From G965267425 sp965267425 (GTDB taxonomy: Bacteria; Bacteroidota; Bacteroidia; Flavobacteriales_E; Vicingaceae), in assembly GCA_965267425.1 (NCBI GenBank), contig OZ253959.1:2294001-2358000 (forward strand): a stretch of 64,000 nt of DNA, written 5' to 3'. The position numbers and the translations under genes were made by a program. The notes below the pieces were generated by a model. That model saw nothing but the letters and a program-made list of their open reading frames with translations, was not told the origin of the DNA and searched no databases. Positions within the stretch are counted from its first letter, which is position 1; every line of letters begins with the position of its first letter. Positions 1 through 7,518 of this stretch are shown here, one piece after another.

Positions 1-1
1 A

Positions 2-274
2 GACGCCTTGATTGCCATTCAGACATTGAACAGGGAAAATGATGCACGAATATACCAGGTAAATGCAGCCTTGCAAGCCAGAGAAACCTCAAAAGAACGA
101 TACAACAAAGGAATTACCAGTTACTTAGAAGTATTGGAAAACGACCGGTCTGCGTTTGAAGCTGAATTGCAATTATCCAGTATTCGTCGTGAGTTGTTGA
201 ACGCATATATCTTTTTGTACAAAGCGCTTGGAGGAGGATGGTTGTCCGATGAAGAGCAAAGTAGTAATGAATAA
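2..274 (+). CDS. TolC-family outer membrane efflux protein, C-terminal fragment
   Basis: The 3' end of a gene whose 5' part lies outside the window; the frame is open to the left edge, so no start is assigned. About 90 residues are visible. They are a long amphipathic helical segment with the pattern RYNKGITSYLEVLENDRSAF, which is the conserved region of the last helical hairpin of TolC/OprM-type outer membrane factors (G-x-x-S-Y-L-x-V-L), followed by ...LYKALGGGW, the usual end of the family. Such proteins form the trimeric outer membrane and periplasmic duct of tripartite RND or ABC efflux pumps; the pump partners are presumably upstream. A strong hairpin terminator follows. The family call is firm; the substrate cannot be told. 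Confidence 0.88.
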   Translation, partial: DALIAIQTLNRENDARIYQVNAALQARETSKERYNKGITSYLEVLENDRSAFEAELQLSSIRRELLNAYIFLYKALGGGWLSDEEQSSNE

Positions 275-320
275 AGGTTGAATAATCCAATTTCTTCACT
301 CACTAGAAATTTATTTTATC

Positions 321-351
321 AAAAAAGCCCGAAATGTTACGGGCTTTTTTT
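321..351. terminator. Bidirectional intrinsic terminator
   Basis: An 11-bp perfect stem (AAAAAAGCCCG / CGGGCTTTTTT) with an 8-nt loop sits between the convergent efflux gene and SDR gene. The A-run on the left and T-run on the right give a U-tract in both directions, so it can end transcription from both strands. Confidence 0.9.
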
Positions 352-410
352 GAAATGATGGAAGTACAAAATCTTGTGCAAGAGCTCCATGCTTACGAAG
401 CGTAATTTAA

Positions 411-1136
411 TTACCACGCAATTTCTTCACCTTGATGCACGAACTTTCCAGTAAAAGTAGCTGAAGAAAGACTAACGGAAGTCTGAGCCCCTTCATGTGT
501 TTCCAACGGTGCATTCATTCCACCTAGATCTGTTTTAACCCATCCTGGATGAGCCGAATTCACCTTCACATTCGTGTCTTTTAAAGCTGCAGCTAAATGA
601 ACTGTGAACGAGTTAAGAGCAGATTTGGAAGCGTTGTAGGCAAAAGGTTTAATAGCGCTCCAGGGAGAACTTTCATCACTTTGTACTGTATTGGATCCTA
701 AAATGCTCGAAACATTTATTATTCTTCCGGAATTACTTTTCTTGAGCAATGGAAGGAGCTTCTGAGTTAAACTCACCAAACTGAAAAAATTCACATCAAA
801 TGTTTCTTTGAGTACCGCTGAATTGACAATTTCAGCCGTATTTACACCAGCCGGTTCACCTTGATGCATGATGCCCGCATTATTGACAAGAACATCCAAT
901 TTGCCATAGATTTTCTCAATATGAGCATACAGTTTATCGACTTCTTGGTCGTTTGTGACATCCAATTGCACAAATTCAACATCTAATCCTTCTTCTTTTA
1001 GTTTAGTGGCAGCGTCAATTCCCCTTTGGTTATTTCTGGACGCCATCAGCACTTTATATTCCTGTTGAGCTAATTGACGGGCGGTTTCAAGACCCAACCC
1101 CTTATTTGCTCCGGTTACTAATGCAATACCTTTCAT
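411..1136 (-). CDS. SDR-family NAD(P)-dependent oxidoreductase
   Basis: Classical short-chain dehydrogenase of 241 aa, the usual length for the family. The cofactor-binding TGANKGLG motif is at residues 8-15 and NNAG at 85-88; the catalytic Ser is near 144, and Tyr167 and Lys171 form YNASK. The Arg at 34 in the second beta strand region favours NADP(H), as in carbonyl-reductase-like members (inference). It is transcribed divergently from a LysR regulator about 100 bp away, which suggests the regulator controls it. The substrate cannot be inferred. Nothing is missing from the active site. Confidence 0.92.
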   Translation of the reverse strand: MKGIALVTGANKGLGLETARQLAQQEYKVLMASRNNQRGIDAATKLKEEGLDVEFVQLDVTNDQEVDKLYAHIEKIYGKLDVLVNNAGIMHQGEPAGVNTAEIVNSAVLKETFDVNFFSLVSLTQKLLPLLKKSNSGRIINVSSILGSNTVQSDESSPWSAIKPFAYNASKSALNSFTVHLAAALKDTNVKVNSAHPGWVKTDLGGMNAPLETHEGAQTSVSLSSATFTGKFVHQGEEIAW

Positions 1137-1179
1137 AATCTTTAAATTTTAAATTCTACGTACGAAGGTATTGAGCTCA

Positions 1180-1233
1180 TGATATAAAATGAAATTGTTT
1201 ATTTTAGTAAATGATATAAATATTTTAATATCA
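1180..1233. promoter_or_regulatory. Candidate LysR operator region between divergent genes
   Basis: The A+T-rich divergent intergenic region carries the direct repeat TGATATAAA at 1180-1188 and 1212-1220. The second copy is the left half of an inverted repeat, TGATAT...ATATCA (1212-1233), with a palindromic AAATATTT core. LysR-type regulators bind interrupted dyads of this kind near their own gene. The dyad abuts the preferred LysR start at 1234. Assignment as an operator is inference. Confidence 0.4.
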
Positions 1234-2139
1234 ATGGTAAATCTTGAATGGTACAGAACTTTTAAGGCGGTATATAAGCATCGGAATTATTCCAAAGCGG
1301 CAGAAGAACTATTCATGACCCAACCGACTGCTAGCAATCAGATTAGTATGCTGGAAGCTGCCATTGGACACAAATTGTTTACGCGTAAATCAAAAGGAGT
1401 GTTACCTACAGAATACGCGAAATTCCTGAACAACCTCATAATAGAATCATTAGACACACTTGAAAATGCTGAATCGAACTATGCCAAATCGGTGAACAAG
1501 CAAGAGCAATTGCACACCATAGGTATCAGTGACAGCTTATACAAAAGTATTCTCTCAAAAAATACAATTGCTCATTTCAAACACCTGACCATTCATTTTG
1601 AAAAAGACAACCAAATTTTATTTGAGTTGGTAAATCAACAAGAGATAGACGCTGCCATTGTTCGAGATGACGTACAAACGTTCGATACGCTGTCCTATAA
1701 AATTCTGAGCTCTCCTTTGGTAATTGTAGGGAATCCAAATATTAATTCGAAGGATCTTAATGAGTATGTGAAAAACAATGATTTAAAGCAGGCACAGAAG
1801 TGGTTGGAAAAACAAATATGGTTCTCTCATATGTCTACAAATCCATACATCAAACTTTTTTGGCTTCATTGCTTTCATAAAAAAAGGCCCAAAGTATTAA
1901 CCAACTATGTCATCCCAAACGAATATTTCATGCTACAAGAATTAACCAAAGTAGAGGGTGTATGTATAACGCTATTAGAAAATGCCAAAGAATTTATTCA
2001 TTCGAAATCACTAAAATTAATTTGGCAGTCTCCCGATTATCCTGAAAGAGACTATTATTTGATCGCCCATAAAAAACAAGTCGAGTTTTTTGAAATGCTT
2101 AAAAAATCATTTACTTCTTCACCATCATATTCAGCTTGA
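1234..2139 (+). CDS. LysR-family transcriptional regulator
   Basis: 301 aa from the chosen start. The N-terminal winged helix (about residues 5-65) has the family pattern: EWYRTFKAVYKHRNYSKAAEELF, then TQPTASNQISMLEAAIG, then LFTRKSKGVLPTEYA. The rest matches a substrate-binding-like effector domain, though it is diverged. A longer reading frame begins at 1189, but its extra 15 residues are hydrophobic and unlike LysR N-termini, so 1234 is preferred. It is divergent from the SDR oxidoreductase, the usual arrangement for a LysR regulator and its target. The effector is unknown. Confidence 0.88.
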   Translation: MVNLEWYRTFKAVYKHRNYSKAAEELFMTQPTASNQISMLEAAIGHKLFTRKSKGVLPTEYAKFLNNLIIESLDTLENAESNYAKSVNKQEQLHTIGISDSLYKSILSKNTIAHFKHLTIHFEKDNQILFELVNQQEIDAAIVRDDVQTFDTLSYKILSSPLVIVGNPNINSKDLNEYVKNNDLKQAQKWLEKQIWFSHMSTNPYIKLFWLHCFHKKRPKVLTNYVIPNEYFMLQELTKVEGVCITLLENAKEFIHSKSLKLIWQSPDYPERDYYLIAHKKQVEFFEMLKKSFTSSPSYSA

Positions 2140-2189
2140 ATTATCCCTAATGAACCATATGGATTATATTCGCAGGGTCGCAATTAAAT

Positions 2190-3647
2190 ATGATGATCAA
2201 ACTATTGAAGGATGAACGTTTTGTCATTCGATTGACATTGTTCATTACCGTTGTATCTGCATTTTTCTCAACAGGCGCTCTTCATGCCGATGAACACTAT
2301 CAAATATTAGAATTTGCAGGATTGAAAATAGGCACCACTTCGGTGGAACAATTGCCATGGGAATATGCACATCAAATTCGTCCCGCTTTTCAACCAGCCA
2401 TTGTGGTAGGTATTTCAACTATCATTTCTTTCTTTTCATCCTTTAACCCTTTTTTACTCACGTTCTTGCTTCGTTTGCTGGCGGGTGGGCTAGCTTTATA
2501 CAGCGCTTGGATGATGTACAATCATTATGTCAAACAAATTGATCAAAAGTCATTCAAATTGGCATTTATGTGGTTGACTTTTTTGTTATGGGCCGCGGTT
2601 TTTACACGAATTCGGTTTTCTTCAGAAAATCTTTCAGGAGCGCTGTTCATCATTGGATTTATTATGGTGCACAAAACCAATCAACAGAAATTTCTTACTT
2701 CAATTCTGGCGGGTTTACTATTAGGGATTGCAACTATTATTCGCTTTCAAACAGGTATTATGGTCGTTGGGTTGTTTTTGTGGTTATTATTTGTGAACAA
2801 ACAACATTTGAAATACCTGGGGGGTATTTTGCTTGGTGGATTGTTGGCAATGGCCATCGGAATGCTCATTGATAGATGGTATTATGGAGATTGGGTCATC
2901 ACCGTATGGAAGTACTTTGAAAGCAATATCCTGAAAGATCGGGCTTCGGCATTTGGAACCAATCCTTGGTGGCAATATTTTTCAGATGCGTTTGTCACCA
3001 TGATTCCACCGTTTTCGTTGTTGTTTATTGCGGTATTTTTATTGTTTCCATTTGTGCGTAAAAAGGATGCCATTTCCTGGACGATAACCCCTTTTATTAT
3101 GGTGCATTTTTTAATTGCACACAAAGAATTGCGTTTTCTTATTCCTCTGATTGGCTTCCTCCCTATTGTAACCATTAGAATGGTAGAATGGATAATTGAA
3201 AAATGGCCTAAGATAAATTCAAGTAGAGTGATACAATCTGGAGTCAAGCTGTTTTGGGTTTTAAATTTCATTGCCTTATTCATTGTCAGTTTTAAGACCA
3301 ACGACCATCGCATTGCGTTGTATGAATCCATTTTTGAACGCAATATTCCAATGTATGGATTTAAAGCCAATCCGTTTTCTGGTGACCCTGAAATTCAATT
3401 TTATCGAACCATAAATTCCACATTCATTCAACTTGAATCAACACAAGAATTTACAGAAATTGGAGAGGACAATTTTCTAGTTGTAACAAAAAATGAACTA
3501 CCAACAGAAGGATTTGAAAATGCGCAGTTGATTTATCAGACATTTCCGGAATGGACTCAAGTAGTAAATTTTAACCATTGGATGGAACGAACAAGTCCAT
3601 GGAAAGTATATGAAATTCGCAGACAATCGCCTAAATTGGTTAACTAA
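2190..3647 (+). CDS. GT22-like (ALG9/PIG-B type) mannosyltransferase, integral membrane
   Basis: 485 aa with about ten hydrophobic membrane segments. The first lumenal/periplasmic loop has DEHYQILEFA (residues about 34-43), the acidic motif expected for GT-C enzymes. Near residue 310 is HKELRFLIPLIGFLP, the HKE-x-RF signature of glycosyltransferase family 22 (ALG9, ALG12, PIG-B). Family members transfer mannose from a polyprenyl-phosphate donor to a lipid-linked glycan on the outer face of the membrane; transfer of mannose in this organism is inference. It is followed after 2 nt by a WG-repeat protein and then by an O-methyltransferase, so it probably starts a small operon. The family is best known from eukaryotes, although bacterial members occur. 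Confidence 0.82.
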   Translation: MMIKLLKDERFVIRLTLFITVVSAFFSTGALHADEHYQILEFAGLKIGTTSVEQLPWEYAHQIRPAFQPAIVVGISTIISFFSSFNPFLLTFLLRLLAGGLALYSAWMMYNHYVKQIDQKSFKLAFMWLTFLLWAAVFTRIRFSSENLSGALFIIGFIMVHKTNQQKFLTSILAGLLLGIATIIRFQTGIMVVGLFLWLLFVNKQHLKYLGGILLGGLLAMAIGMLIDRWYYGDWVITVWKYFESNILKDRASAFGTNPWWQYFSDAFVTMIPPFSLLFIAVFLLFPFVRKKDAISWTITPFIMVHFLIAHKELRFLIPLIGFLPIVTIRMVEWIIEKWPKINSSRVIQSGVKLFWVLNFIALFIVSFKTNDHRIALYESIFERNIPMYGFKANPFSGDPEIQFYRTINSTFIQLESTQEFTEIGEDNFLVVTKNELPTEGFENAQLIYQTFPEWTQVVNFNHWMERTSPWKVYEIRRQSPKLVN

Positions 3648-3649
3648 TT

Positions 3650-4801
3650 ATGCGAATGTCAACATCAAATAGATTTCGGGAATTTCTTTCATCAAGTTTT
3701 CTGCACTTACTGCTATGCTTGTTCAGTTTGCTTATGGGAAAAACTGCACTTTGGAGTCAGCGAGCAGATAATGATGTATGGTACTCTTTTACAGATGAAT
3801 CCGAAGAATTGATTGGTTATCAAAACGAGCAAGGTGAAATTAAGATTCCTGCAATGTTTCCATCGTTTGCCGTAAATGCCAAAAAATTTGAAAACATCAT
3901 CGGGTTAATTGATGCTAGTAATGACCAATCGTACCACACCTATTACTTACTCAAAGATGGTCGCAGAATTGCCAAGGATAGCGTCTATTTCTCTGATAAT
4001 ATACAGGATTGTGAAAGTGAAAAAACCATTCGATTCCAAGATCCCAAGTCTAAAAAAATTGGATTTTTAGATGGTAATGGAAATATCTTGATTGATGCAG
4101 AATACAATTGGGCATCCAAATTCCAAAATGGATTGAGTTTTGTTATAAAAAATGCCAAAAAGGAATGTTTAGACAATGACCATACTGATGGTGAAAATTG
4201 TGAGCATTGGTGGTGGAAAGGTGGAGATTCGCTTTTCATCAATATGGAAAATGAAATCTTGATTCGTCATGTGCACAGTTTGCGTTATTTGGATGTTTAT
4301 CGCTACCAGGAAATTTCAAAGCTTGGTTCAGACTCAACCCTTATCTATTTAAAAAGTGAAGGCAATTCATACTATGCCTTTGAAAATATTCAACTTCAAT
4401 TCCAGCAATGGGTGAACAATATTTCTCCCAAGAAGAACGCAGCTGATTTTTATACTGACGAATTAACGTATTGGGATATCAATAGCGAACAATGGATGAC
4501 AGTTTCCACTGATAAACTGCCATCAGATATGATGGAAAAAATTGAAGAACTTTTGGGGCAGGTTCAAAGAGATGACTCGTCTTTCTTTATATCCAGAGAA
4601 GCATTAAATCCATTCATTTTTAGCGACAACAAATACCAAAATTACTTTGACAACTGTGGATCACCATTGGAAAATCAATTCCCGGTAATGAGCATTATCA
4701 TCAATCATGTAGATTCAAAAGGAGAATCGTATCAAGATCACCTGGACTTTCTCAGAACGCCAAAAGGCTATCGATTAATTAGTATTTCCATTCGCTATTA
4801 A
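3650..4801 (+). CDS. Exported WG-repeat-like protein of unknown function
   Basis: 383 aa. The N-terminus has a hydrophobic stretch (about residues 17-36) ending in ALWSQ, consistent with a signal peptide. At least two segments resemble WG (KWG) beta repeats: YQNEQGEIKIPAMF near residue 57 and GFLDGNGNILIDAEYNWA near 138. The C-terminal half is not recognised. It begins 2 nt after the mannosyltransferase stop, so it is very likely co-transcribed. WG repeats are found in many Bacteroidota surface proteins without a defined activity. Confidence 0.7.
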   Translation: MRMSTSNRFREFLSSSFLHLLLCLFSLLMGKTALWSQRADNDVWYSFTDESEELIGYQNEQGEIKIPAMFPSFAVNAKKFENIIGLIDASNDQSYHTYYLLKDGRRIAKDSVYFSDNIQDCESEKTIRFQDPKSKKIGFLDGNGNILIDAEYNWASKFQNGLSFVIKNAKKECLDNDHTDGENCEHWWWKGGDSLFINMENEILIRHVHSLRYLDVYRYQEISKLGSDSTLIYLKSEGNSYYAFENIQLQFQQWVNNISPKKNAADFYTDELTYWDINSEQWMTVSTDKLPSDMMEKIEELLGQVQRDDSSFFISREALNPFIFSDNKYQNYFDNCGSPLENQFPVMSIIINHVDSKGESYQDHLDFLRTPKGYRLISISIRY

Positions 4802-4819
4802 CCAATATATGTTGTGCAT

Positions 4820-5470
4820 ATGAACAAATATGAGCAGGTCGACCAATTTTTAACTGAAGTTTTTGATTTGGATCAAACCATTCAGGACATCGTTTTAGCC
4901 AATAACAGTAAACATGATTTGCCGGCACATGATATTTCACTTGTACAAGGGCAATTGTTGCATTTTTTGGTGCAAATGGTCAACGCCAAAAGAATTGTTG
5001 AGTTTGGAACACTGGGTGGTTTCAGCACCATTATACTAGCAAGAGCCATGGGAGAAGATGCAAAAGTTTTTACGATTGAGAAGAACAAGGATTTTGCAGA
5101 GGTTGCGAAGAATAATATTAAGCTGGCCAAATGCGAAGACAAAGTGGAGATGCTAGTCGGGGATGCAGTGAAAATGATGAATCAAATAGAATCCAAGAAT
5201 ATAGACATGGTATTTTTGGATGCTGACAAAAGTCAATACATAGACTATGTCGATTGGTCCATTCAGCATGTTCGTTCAGGAGGAATAATCGTCGCTGACA
5301 ATATCATTCGAGATGGTGAGGTAGTTAATCATCAATCTTCGGATCCCAAAGCCGCGCATGTCAGAAAATTCTTGCATTACATTGCCCATCATTCTGCATT
5401 GACAAATTGTGTCTTGCCCTTGGTTGGAAATAAGGGATTTGACGGAATTTCCATTTCTATGTGCAAGTGA
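4820..5470 (+). CDS. Class I SAM-dependent O-methyltransferase (caffeoyl-CoA OMT-like)
   Basis: 216 aa, typical for the metal-dependent methyltransferase 3 family. The SAM motif I is VEFGTLGGFSTIILA (about residues 58-72). The metal and substrate region VFLDADKSQYIDYVDW follows at about 132-147, and GGIIVADN near 156 supplies the second metal-binding Asp and Asn. Family members methylate hydroxyls of small catechol-like molecules with a divalent cation. A GTG six bases upstream (4814) is in frame, but the ATG at 4820 is preferred. It lies 18 nt behind the WG-repeat gene and is probably in its operon. The substrate is unknown. Confidence 0.88.
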   Translation: MNKYEQVDQFLTEVFDLDQTIQDIVLANNSKHDLPAHDISLVQGQLLHFLVQMVNAKRIVEFGTLGGFSTIILARAMGEDAKVFTIEKNKDFAEVAKNNIKLAKCEDKVEMLVGDAVKMMNQIESKNIDMVFLDADKSQYIDYVDWSIQHVRSGGIIVADNIIRDGEVVNHQSSDPKAAHVRKFLHYIAHHSALTNCVLPLVGNKGFDGISISMCK

Positions 5471-5484
5471 AAAATTAGGGATTA

Positions 5485-5988
5485 TCAATTTCTTCGAACC
5501 GCATAAATGCGTTCATCCAAAAACATTCCTTCTTTGTAAAAAGTTTTCTTCAAATGTGCTTCGAGGGTAAAACCTGCTCGTTCAAGAACTTTCATAGAAC
5601 CCAAATTTCCTTCAAATGGACGGGCATATATTCTTTCGATGTCAAATGACTTAAATCCATAATCAATCATTTGTTTAACTGCTTTGGTCATGATTCCATT
5701 TCCCCAAAAGGGCTCGGCTAACCAATAACCCAATTCTGCATTTTTGCAATAAACGTCTGCTTGAGGATGAATGCCCAAACCACCTATGGCATCCCCTTGA
5801 AAATCAATGGCCATCACTTGAATTGGATCAGCCTGACTAACCCGCGAAATAAATTTTTGCGCATCATCCAATGAATACGGATGAGGAAAAGCATTGGTAA
5901 GATTTTTTGAAATGTTATGATTGTTGGCATATTTCACCAAATTATCAACATCATCTGCTCGCCAGGGTCGTAACGTAAATTCCATCAT
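5485..5988 (-). CDS. GNAT acetyltransferase, RimJ/RimL-like
   Basis: 167 aa with the layout of RimJ/RimL-type N-acetyltransferases. LRPWRADDVDNLVKYANN at the N-terminus is the typical opening. The acetyl-CoA site is around GYWLAEPFWGNGIMTKAVKQMIDYGF (residues about 87-112), and NLGSMKVLERAGF near 128 is the conserved C-terminal motif. Two ATGs in a row (5988 and 5985) are equally possible. Members acetylate protein N-termini or small amines; the substrate here is unknown. It is convergent with the O-methyltransferase, with only 14 nt between the stops. Confidence 0.88.
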   Translation of the reverse strand: MMEFTLRPWRADDVDNLVKYANNHNISKNLTNAFPHPYSLDDAQKFISRVSQADPIQVMAIDFQGDAIGGLGIHPQADVYCKNAELGYWLAEPFWGNGIMTKAVKQMIDYGFKSFDIERIYARPFEGNLGSMKVLERAGFTLEAHLKKTFYKEGMFLDERIYAVRRN

Positions 5989-6102
5989 TCAATATTTTCT
6001 AGGGTACAATAATACGTAGGAAGAATTTTATACGGTTATGAAAATCAACGGACATTGTTTATTTTTATTCAACCACCGCCTAATAGCCAAATTGACCTTT
6101 TC

Positions 6103-7032
6103 ATGTGTGGAAGATATGTTATTGCCTCAAGGGTAGAGATCATTGAGAAACGATTTAGAGTAGAAAGAAAATTTGATGATTTCCGCCCAAATTACAATGT
6201 CAGTCCGGGTGAACAAGTTCCCATCATAACGGATGAAGAACCCAAATCTTTGCAACTGGCCGAATTCGGTTTTACACCGTCTTGGTCAAAGAAAAGAACT
6301 TATGTGTTTAACGCACGGGCTGAAGGAGATAGAAACAAAGAAAATGACCCAACTTATACGGGACCTTTAGGAATAAAAGACAAACCCTATTTCAGAAATG
6401 CCATCCGATACAAACGTTGCCTGGTGATAGCGGATGCTTTCATTGAAGGCACCATCAAGGAACGTTTGAGCAAACCTTATTTGGTTTACCTCAGAAAAAA
6501 AGAAAGGCCGTTTGCGTTTGCAGGAATTTGGAGTGAATGGACAAACCAGGAAACCGGTGAGATCATTAAAAATTTTGCCATCATTACCACCACGGCCAAT
6601 GAGCTTCTTGCCAAAATACCACATCATCGATCGCCGTGTATTTTGCCCATGAATCACTACAGTAAGTGGATTAGAAATTATGGAGATGATGCACTAAGTC
6701 ATGTTTTACCCTACATCAAACAACCCTACCCTGCTAGCTTGATGAATGCTTACCCCATATCAGCAGACATCAAAAACCCAAGAGCCAATGAATCTTCCTT
6801 GCTCAATGCCACAGGAGAGCGATTGGAAAAGGAATATGAATTGGTTCACAAAAATAAATCTCAATTGGAAGGAATGGGTTTTTCCCCTGCACGTGGCAAA
6901 AGAAATCGTACGAAATCAGAGGAAGAAAAACTGGAAAAACAGCAGTTACTCAATGACAAACTCATCAATGAATTTGAGGCGGAAAGAAGGTATTTTGAAG
7001 GTTTGGAAGCCAATGATGAAATGGACGATTAA
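6103..7032 (+). CDS. SRAP-domain (HMCES/YedK) abasic-site DNA-protein crosslinking protein
   Basis: 309 aa. The start is set at 6103 because the protein then begins Met-Cys-Gly-Arg-Tyr: Cys2, exposed after Met removal, is the catalytic nucleophile that forms the thiazolidine link to abasic sites in ssDNA. NARAE supplies the conserved Asn, ADAFIE the conserved Glu, and HHRSP the conserved His region. The usual SRAP core is about 220 residues; here a charged C-terminal tail of roughly 80 residues (ERLEKEYELVHKNK..., KRNRTKSEEEKLEKQ) is added and is predicted helical. A longer frame from 6055 would bury Cys2 and is rejected. The stop overlaps that of the thioredoxin-like gene on the other strand by 4 nt. 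Confidence 0.93.
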   Translation: MCGRYVIASRVEIIEKRFRVERKFDDFRPNYNVSPGEQVPIITDEEPKSLQLAEFGFTPSWSKKRTYVFNARAEGDRNKENDPTYTGPLGIKDKPYFRNAIRYKRCLVIADAFIEGTIKERLSKPYLVYLRKKERPFAFAGIWSEWTNQETGEIIKNFAIITTTANELLAKIPHHRSPCILPMNHYSKWIRNYGDDALSHVLPYIKQPYPASLMNAYPISADIKNPRANESSLLNATGERLEKEYELVHKNKSQLEGMGFSPARGKRNRTKSEEEKLEKQQLLNDKLINEFEAERRYFEGLEANDEMDD

Positions 7033-7517
7033 TTCTCCATCTCATTATTTTCAACTTGATTCAAGACATTGAGCAGTGCTTCCGAACTCATGAATGAATT
7101 GTTCTTGAAAATGATTTCATATTGGGTATTCATTATACTCACCGTTGGGTAAGACAATCTGCCATCAACTGTCCCAACTGCCTCGGCCAATTGATGCACT
7201 CCTGATGACATGCCGTTTGGTTTATAAACAAAGTCAACACCACGAAAATTAACTGGTTGTGTTGATTCAGCGTCAAGTGAAACCAAGTAGAATTTTTCAT
7301 TCAGCTGTTGCTCAATTTGCTCATTTTTAAACGTTGTATTTTTCATGCGATGACATACTTTACACCAATCTGTATGAATAAAAAACACAAGTGGTCTTTC
7401 TTCCATTTCCATCAGGCTATCCAAATCGCTCGCCTGATACAAATTCAACTGAGCCATTGAATGAAAGGCATTCAATAAAAAAAATGAAACGCACAATGAT
7501 GTGGCAATTCTAATCAT
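7029..7517 (-). CDS. Periplasmic thioredoxin-fold protein paired with the TonB receptor
   Basis: 162 aa. A signal peptide (residues 1-23, ending SMAQ) leads into a thioredoxin-like domain with the active-site motif TDWCKVCHRM, a CxxC near residues 48-51, and a cis-Pro-like YPT near 126. It resembles the DUF255/thioredoxin_7 type of exported thiol proteins. The chosen ATG at 7517 comes one base after the receptor's stop, so the two are translationally coupled; longer frames run into the receptor gene and are not credible. The context suggests a role in reducing or handling a metal or a disulfide connected with the receptor (inference). Confidence 0.85.
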   Translation of the reverse strand: MIRIATSLCVSFFLLNAFHSMAQLNLYQASDLDSLMEMEERPLVFFIHTDWCKVCHRMKNTTFKNEQIEQQLNEKFYLVSLDAESTQPVNFRGVDFVYKPNGMSSGVHQLAEAVGTVDGRLSYPTVSIMNTQYEIIFKNNSFMSSEALLNVLNQVENNEMEN

Positions 7518-7518
7518 C

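Noticed and set aside
6055..6103. The longer SRAP start at 6055
   Set aside because: It would bury the catalytic Cys2, which has to be exposed at the N-terminus after Met removal.
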